DNA from: Nepenthes gracilis
Taxonomy: Eukaryota; Streptophyta; Magnoliopsida; Caryophyllales; Nepenthaceae
NCBI GenBank assembly: GCA_033239525.1
Contig: BSYO01000011.1
Span: 7,841,973 to 7,905,972 of the forward strand
DNA: 64,000 nt
Direction: 5' to 3'
The notes beneath the pieces are model-generated. The model was not told where the DNA came from, ran no database searches, and was given only the letters and a program-made list of their open reading frames with translations. Both the position numbers and the translations under genes were made by a program. This document shows, piece by piece, positions 58,390 to 64,000 of the stretch. Within the stretch, counting starts at the first letter, position 1. The number at the start of each line of letters is the position of its first letter.

Positions 58390-58595
58390 GTGTTAGATGT
58401 AGTTGTCGGAATTCGACCTCTGGGACCGCTTGGATGGATCCGAGTTTTTAAAATACGACCTATGAGGCCGCTCGGACGCAACCGAGTTTTTAGAATACGA
58501 CCTCTGGGGCCGCTGGGACGCAGCCGAGTTTTTAGAATACGACCTCTGGGGCTGCTCGGACACAGCCGAGTTTTTGCTTTGATTTATGAGCTGCC
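58390..58595 (+). repeat. 42-bp tandem array downstream of E3 extra ORF
   Basis: Four units of the form AGAATACGACCTCTGGGGCC, then GCTCGGACGCAGCCGAGTTT and TT. The ORF 58387-58599 is only the translation of this array (repeating RPLGPLGRSRVFRI). Unit shape and location match the E1 array at 11110-11375 read on the minus strand. Confidence 0.85.
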
Positions 58596-58719
58596 TTGAT
58601 GTCGATGAAGGAGCATGAGAATAGCATGAGAATACATCATAATAGACCTAATGAAGGGACGCTTTCATTCATGTGTACGTGTTACATTGGGTGGCCTCCA
58701 GGGTCGTTTTGAATCCTCA

Positions 58720-59487
58720 CGTTGGGGAGAAGACACGTGGTAGCCGGTGGGTGGCCGAGAGGCTGTCCACTGTCCTCTTGGTCACTTCTAGCGCCTGAGG
58801 GAGCCGTCTATCTGCCCTGCTGTCCATGTCAGGAATGATGGTATGTGCAGGGAAGCATGCTGTTAGCGCCGCTGGTAGGGCCCGAGCATGTCAGGCATGT
58901 AGACTCTAGGTGTCAGTCTTGATTTGACTAGGCGTGTTCTGTGGAGGCGGCGTCTTGTAGTGGTTGCAGGTTCCTTGGAAATCGGCGAAGTTGCTTAGTT
59001 GGTGCTCTCAACCGTGTATGAGATAGTCCTCGTCCTTGTGTAGCGTGCCTTGTCTCTTTGTTAGTTCGCGGATTCGTTGAAGAAGGCAGCTCTCGGATAT
59101 TAACTGTCTTTCGGAGGATCTTTGGTCCTTCGTGGAAGGTCCTCGGGTCTTTCCTTGACTTCTCGGACTAATCTGAGGCCTGATGGAACTTCTAAGGTTC
59201 TCGGGCTTCTTCTTCTGGTCCTCGTACCTGGCTGTCGTTAGCTATTTACGATGTCCTCGAGCCCCTATTGGTCATGGGGACCTCTTGGACCTTTGCCATA
59301 GCTTTGACTTTTGGGACACTAGCCCGTGTTCTCGAGCTCGTTATGCCAGTCTAACGTAAGGAGCTAGCCTGGGTTTTAGGCCTCTTGGGCCGTCCAGTCC
59401 TCTTGGTCCGTGGACACATTTCTGGGCTTTTTATTTGGGCCATTCCTTTGTGCCGTGTTTTGTGGACCCTTATATTGGGACCCAACA
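58720..59487 (-). repeat. E3 5' LTR, truncated
   Basis: 768 bp matching 54724-55491. Homology begins at CGTTGGGGAG and stops 13 bp short of where the TATA box would be, so the promoter and everything downstream of it were lost in the deletion. Confidence 0.85.
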
Positions 59488-60783
59488 AAAGGAAAAGTGG
59501 GAATCACAAAAGTTTCTGATTTTCTCTACAATTTTTGACATAAACAGTTCACATGATTAAAAATTTTATAATGTTGCCTTTGCATATTTTAAAATTTACA
59601 TTTTTAAATTTTTATAAAATTTTTGTGCACTGCATGACAAGTATTTAAAAGAATGATAAAGAAAGCTCTATAATTTATAAAAAGACTAAGAGTATTTTCT
59701 CCGATATAAAAAAATATAAAAAATTATTCGTATTTATATAGGGTTTTTATTTATTTATGTACAGACCCTTTTAAAAATTAGCGATGATATAATATAACTT
59801 GTCTTAGTATATTTTATTGATAATCGATATTCGAACCTATCATCTGTGGGGTAAAAGCGGTGTACAACCTCGTCTATAGGGTTACATGTATGATGACTCA
59901 CATATAAGTCTTAAATAATAATATAAAATGTTTGGCCGTGTAAAAATAAATATAATTTTGGTTTCGATTATTCATTCCTTTACCTATAAGGCCTTGTTAG
60001 CCCTCAGTCCAAAAGCACTAGAATGATTGAGTATGATTTGTATAGTATGTTTTGGATTAAGAACTGAAAAAAGGGAATTTGAAAACTATGCATGTTTGAT
60101 ACAAAAACTCATAATCTTTACTTATGAAATTTGGATTATTGTTTTTACATCATAATTTAAGAAAAAATGTATATTGATTATACAAATTTATATACCTTAT
60201 GGAGTATTCGACTCACTCTTACTATTATTTTTCACTAACCCCTCCAAATTAGCCAGTTCGAACAACTGCAAGTAAAGATTATGGCTAAGGAGTTAGTTCT
60301 CGGAAATTAGGTTAGAAATTGGAAGGAATCAGATGTTGTATCTTATTTTAGAACAGTAGCCGTAGGATGATTTGTCTTCATTTTAGTTGACTAATTTTGT
60401 AACAACTTAGTTGTTGCAATGTTCTTATGAGTACTGTAGTCGGATTCTGATTTTTTTACATGATTGTTCGGCTACTCTGATCTTTGTATAGATGTATATC
60501 CTTATATATGCATTAACGTTATGCTATAGTCGATATATAGATCCACTTTCGGATGTGGCAATTTCGTGTCCTGTGTTTTGGCTAGTTTTTATATTTTGGT
60601 TGGACGATGTCATTGACATGTAGCTTACGTCCAAGGTTAATTTGGGATTTTGGCTCTTGTGACAGTTTTATTTTAAAACTTAAATTTAAAAATGGATCAA
60701 CCTAATAATACGAGTAATTAAGATAAGATCCGTTAATAGCTCGGATTTGGTAAGGAGACATGACACTTCCTCTTCCAGGTCCA

Positions 60784-61260
60784 TCACAAAGTATGAAGCA
60801 ACCAGTCCTTTGCCAACTCCTAATTGTATCTGATCATTGGGGGGTTTACTCGGTCTGACAAGCTATTATAGAATGTTTGCAACATCATTATGGTACCCTT
60901 AGCAAGCCTCTAATAGAACTGTTGAAGAAAAATTCATCTGTGTGGAGTTATGAGGCTGAGGCTAAATTTTACACATTAAAGATAGCCATGATGGCATAGG
61001 CTCCAGCCTGGGCTTCGCTAGATTTTTTCAGTTCCTTTCATTGTAAAAACTGATGCTTTTAATGAACGGATGAGGACAATGTTGATGCCAAGGGGAAAGC
61101 CAATTTCTTATAACAGTAAGGCTTTTGGATTGAGGAACAGAAGCCTTTCCTTTTTGTGAGAAGGACCCGCTTTCTATTATCATGGAAGTTTCTAAGTGGA
61201 GATATATTTACAAGACGGTTAATTCTTATAAGAACTGATCATAGAAGCTGCTAGAAATTT
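60784..61260 (+). pseudogene. pol: E5 pol fragment, right part (RT end and RNase H)
   Basis: Chromovirus-type text on plus: TKYEATSPLPTPN, LGGLLGLTSYYRMF (60834-60876), KPLIELLKKNSSVW and FYTLKIAMM. RNase H: a FIVKTDAFNERMRTMLM-like block near 61037-61090, PRGKPISYNSKAF and EKDPLSIIMEVSKWRYI near 61160-61210. It is continuous in sense with 28840-28930, the two halves being split by E4. Many stops and shifts; I could not assign the clade beyond chromovirus-like. Confidence 0.65.
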
Positions 61261-64000
61261 TGCAGTCTGTATTGTCTGTAAGTAGTCTTGAGATCATCTA
61301 ATGCACAAATGAAAACTGCTCGAGCACTAATAGCAATAGAGATTTGCATTGTCAACGCTTGAAGCATGCATGGAAGCCACCAGAGCGCTGATAACAGCAA
61401 AGATTTCTATCGTCCATGCCTAGGGCACTCTTTAGGATCGCTCAAACATTTGTTATAGTGAAGACTTGCAACAAGCACGTTTGATGGAATGCTTGTGTGC
61501 CGCATTATCTCTGCCTCACACTTGATGTGCACACGTGGCACATTTGTCGAAATGCTGATTTCAGATTTCAGTCTTGCTTTTCCTTTACCGTATAAATGCC
61601 TTCTCTTGTCTCCTGAAGCCGCTAAGTCTTATATTGACTTCTGAAATCATACAAATTATTATCATAAATAACCCCATATATAAAATATCAATAATAATTA
61701 TAAATACTCATTGTAAAATTAATAGTAAAATAATAAAATTCATTATACATCATCATCAACAATGGAGATACGACCCCTTAAAAACAACCTTTCAAAACCA
61801 ACAACGTCTAAAGAAGTAAATAATCATCAACTCCCATATAAAAATCTAAGTTTCAATATCCTTATCATGTAAGTAATTCGATTAAACTGAATAATCGGTT
61901 AGCTCTATTTCTCCTATATTAATCCAGAGCAAAAAAAAAAATGCAAGAAGTGAGCCAAATACTCAATAACAAATAACAATATCCAACAATAATGATGATA
62001 TGAATAATAATAAATCTCGGGTTAATTAGCAATAATAGTTATAAAAGTTATAGATGCAACAACAAAGCTCAATATGATAATACTACTCAAGAACTTTACA
62101 ACTTAGCTTTAATATGACTCAAACACAATCTCAATAAGTAGATTTTTCTAATCTAAATATCAACAAGAATGATATGAATTCCTCGAATTCAATAATCAAC
62201 AGAAACAACTTAGATTCCGTAAATTCGAATACCAACAAGAACAACTTAGATTTCCTGAATTCGAACACCAACAAAAACAATTTGGCTTCCATGAATTTGA
62301 ATACCAACGAGGTCAAACTCAAGAAATGATGTTAATAAATTCCATCGTTGATATGAACTCAATGAATAATCATGATATCTCAAATGACATTTACCGAATC
62401 CTAATAAATATTAGTAGATCTTAGAGTATTCCGAATACTTAAATCTTCCCTTAGATTTCTCAAAATTTCAACTTAATATGATGTCACAATTATAAGAAAT
62501 AACAAAACACTTTATAAATCATATTCTATCGCTGCGAACTAAAGACTATATATTTACACCACTAACAATTGGGTTAATGCCACAAGGCCACTAATATTTA
62601 TGGTATGCAATTACTCCTATAATACTCCTAAAGGCTACGCTCGTACCATGACCCATACCAACTTGTAATATTCCTTGCCAATAATATTTCAAATACCGCA
62701 CTATACTATGGTCATAATACTAATAAGCATCCTTTCGCAAGATCACATGACCTTAATTGCCTAAAATGGTCTAGGTATTAAAAAAATATAGGTTATTCTA
62801 AACTCTAATGGACTCTCATTTGTCCAGATATGTTAGAGTCTTCGTATACCATCTTTTATTTAGCCATGGAACAATGATAAGATCATACAATGACAAAATA
62901 AGATCTATAATCATCTAATAAAATCAACTCAATATAAGGTTTAATAATATGAGATAAGAATGAATCTCCGTAGATCTTACTTAGCTAATGTAAATCAAAG
63001 GATGCGTATTTATGTCTCTAAAAGTTAGGTATGTACCACGAAATTGCTAACATCCATAATAGGCAACTACTCTACAATTCTTTTGGAAGCTATACCAGTA
63101 GCATGACACATACGACCCATGATTCCACTTATTGTGATACTTTAGATTTTCCAAAATATAATGGTTATGAGGCTCTAAGTATCCCTCCATAAAATGATAG
63201 ATCTTATACCTCAATGATATGAATAGATATTAAATAATTATAGACTATATTAAGGTTTTATAAGATTTATATTCTTTGAGACCATAATAGTTTTATATAA
63301 TCTTCTTTATTTAATAATAAGTACCACAAAAGTGTATTCACACAATTAAGAGCAATACAAAGAAACTTATCAAGAAGAAAAAATGGTAGAATTAATTGAA
63401 TAACTAAGGTACTCATCGCGTAATCTCCTCTCACTAGACCCAGTAAGGCCCTCTAACTTATTCTACGAGTCCCAATTGCCTTCTTTTTCCTTAATATTTC
63501 ATCCTTGATGAATTTGCCAATATTATTCATATACTTACATTCATCACTTAAACTCTAATCAAGTAACTTAACTTATAAGACATAGAAATATAACCACCCT
63601 AATTATTTTATTCCCCATCTCATTTTGAAGCCACCAATAGATAAGGCCCGCCTATTATATCACCATCAATAGACCTCTCAAAATACCAATATCATCTGAA
63701 CATTGGCCAAGCACTCTATCACTACTCAAACGTTGATACATCGGCTCAAAGAAATGAGAGGTGAATAATATAGTCAAATAGTAAAGCATTAAAGATACAT
63801 ATAATAATGAATCCTAAAATTAATATAATTTTAAAAATCTACAATGCTCAACTCATTGATTCATTATACAAATAATACTGCACTAACCACAGCCTATTGT
63901 GTGAACTATCACAGCCACAGTGTGATGTTCGCGAGAAAGAGGTGCTTGAGCAAAAGTACTGATGGTACACGAGAGGTTCGGAGATGAAGGATTGAATGAA
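61261..64000. other. AT-rich remnant with LTR-like features, no gene
   Basis: 61300-61560 has repeated GCTCGAGCACT/GCTTGAAGCATGC-type words followed by a TATA-like CGTATAAATG at about 61589, which resembles LTR U3 regions elsewhere in the window. GTGAGCCAAATACTCAATAA near 61950 is the reverse complement of the LTR block seen in E4. Segments around 62570-62760 and 63030-63200 look loosely similar. Neither LTR edges nor coding domains can be drawn, so the element identity is open. Confidence 0.4.
62185..62310. repeat. 36-bp tandem repeat
   Basis: About three and a half units of ATTCGAATACCAACAAGAAC followed by AACTTAGATTTCCTGA. The minus-strand ORF 62131-62322 is just its translation (repeating KLFLLVFEF), because 36 bp keeps the frame open. 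Confidence 0.8.

Larger units (their letters stand above)
54369..59487 (-). mobile_element. E3: internally deleted Tat-type element, minus strand, keeping only the extra ORF
   Basis: Flanked by the perfect duplication AAAGG (54364-54368 and 59488-59492). Inverted ends TGTTG...CAACA. Minus orientation is shown by a polypurine tract beside the left LTR, a TATA box on the minus strand at 54701-54711, and the extra ORF lying opposite, as in E1 and E2. The left (3') LTR is complete at 1123 bp. The right (5') LTR keeps only 768 bp of upstream U3. The LTR rest, primer site, gag and pol are all missing, consistent with one large deletion ending at about 58720. Only the extra ORF and tandem repeats are inside. 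Confidence 0.82.
29007..60765 (+). mobile_element. E4: Tekay/Del-like Ty3/gypsy element, heavily interrupted
   Basis: Two LTRs (29007-33703 and 53270-60765) are homologous and have almost the same net length, about 2.38 kb and 2.37 kb, once nested insertions are removed. Between them lie gag, protease, RT, RNase H, integrase and a chromodomain-like C-terminus. E4 holds at least four insertions: 31038-33350, a block ending at 47938, 50603-53143 and 54369-59487. Flanks TACGG and CTTCC do not match, so the target duplication is lost or rearranged. All coding parts have many stops. Confidence 0.82.
53270..60765 (+). repeat. E4 3' LTR (split by E3)
   Basis: 53270-54368 plus 59493-60765, net about 2.37 kb. 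Starts TGTAAGATGCGGG, ends CATGACA; TATA box CTATAAAAACA at 53684-53694. E3 sits within its TTGAAAGGAAAAG block, which is uninterrupted in the 5' LTR at 30070. Confidence 0.85.

Noticed and set aside
58387..58599. ORF with 14-residue repeats
   Set aside because: Translation of a 42-bp non-coding tandem array; the 42-bp period keeps the frame open by arithmetic.

Overview
This window is plant nuclear DNA, and almost all of it is made of nested, decayed LTR retrotransposons of the Ty3/gypsy superfamily. I see no intact host gene, no rRNA or tRNA gene and no CRISPR array. Plant origin is inferred from the two lineages present. One is Tat-like: dual RNase H, an extra antisense ORF, and a primer site of the form TTGRCRCCRTCTRTGRGAA. 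The other is Tekay/Del-like: a tRNA-iMet primer site, 2.3-2.7 kb LTRs, and a C-terminal chromodomain after integrase. I cannot name the species.

Layout: 1-2130 is AT-rich and holds what looks like an old LTR end. 2131-15457 is Tat element E1 on the + strand. It has two LTRs, a perfect 5-bp target-site duplication, decayed gag-pol, a 2.7-kb solo LTR inserted exactly next to the RT catalytic codons, and an antisense ORF on the minus strand. 15458-17471 is AT-rich spacer. 17472-27633 is Tat element E2 on the minus strand, with gag-pol on minus and its extra ORF on plus. 27634-28840 is spacer. 28840-61260 is a stack of insertions. An old chromovirus-type pol (E5) is split by a Tekay-like element (E4, 29007-60765). 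E4 is interrupted in turn by a solo LTR (31038-33350), by a probable solo LTR (36160-47938) that itself holds a complete Tekay element (E6, 37405-47044), by a 2.5-kb solo-LTR-like insertion (50603-53143), and by E3 (54369-59487). E3 is a deleted minus-strand Tat element in which only the extra ORF and the LTRs survive. 61260-64000 is more AT-rich remnant.

Most interesting system: the three Tat elements belong to different families, yet each carries a homologous extra gene running opposite to gag-pol. Each copy has an upstream TATA-like site (clear in E2 and E3, degenerate in E1), an N-terminal plant-specific domain of the 'putative gypsy type transposon' kind, a conserved AKWG/E motif, a basic NLS-like cluster and an acidic low-complexity spacer. 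A phase-0 GT-AG intron of about 50-70 bp follows, then a coiled coil and a conserved C-terminal motif. A roughly 40-bp tandem repeat lies just downstream of this ORF in E1 and E3, and the unit sequence is recognisably shared. Extra ORFs in Tat elements are known; the shared intron, promoter and downstream repeat are what I would check first.

Decay is heavy throughout. Many in-frame stops look like C-to-T changes (CAG to TAG, CGA to TGA, TGG to TAG), as expected from long-term cytosine methylation. No element here looks able to move by itself.
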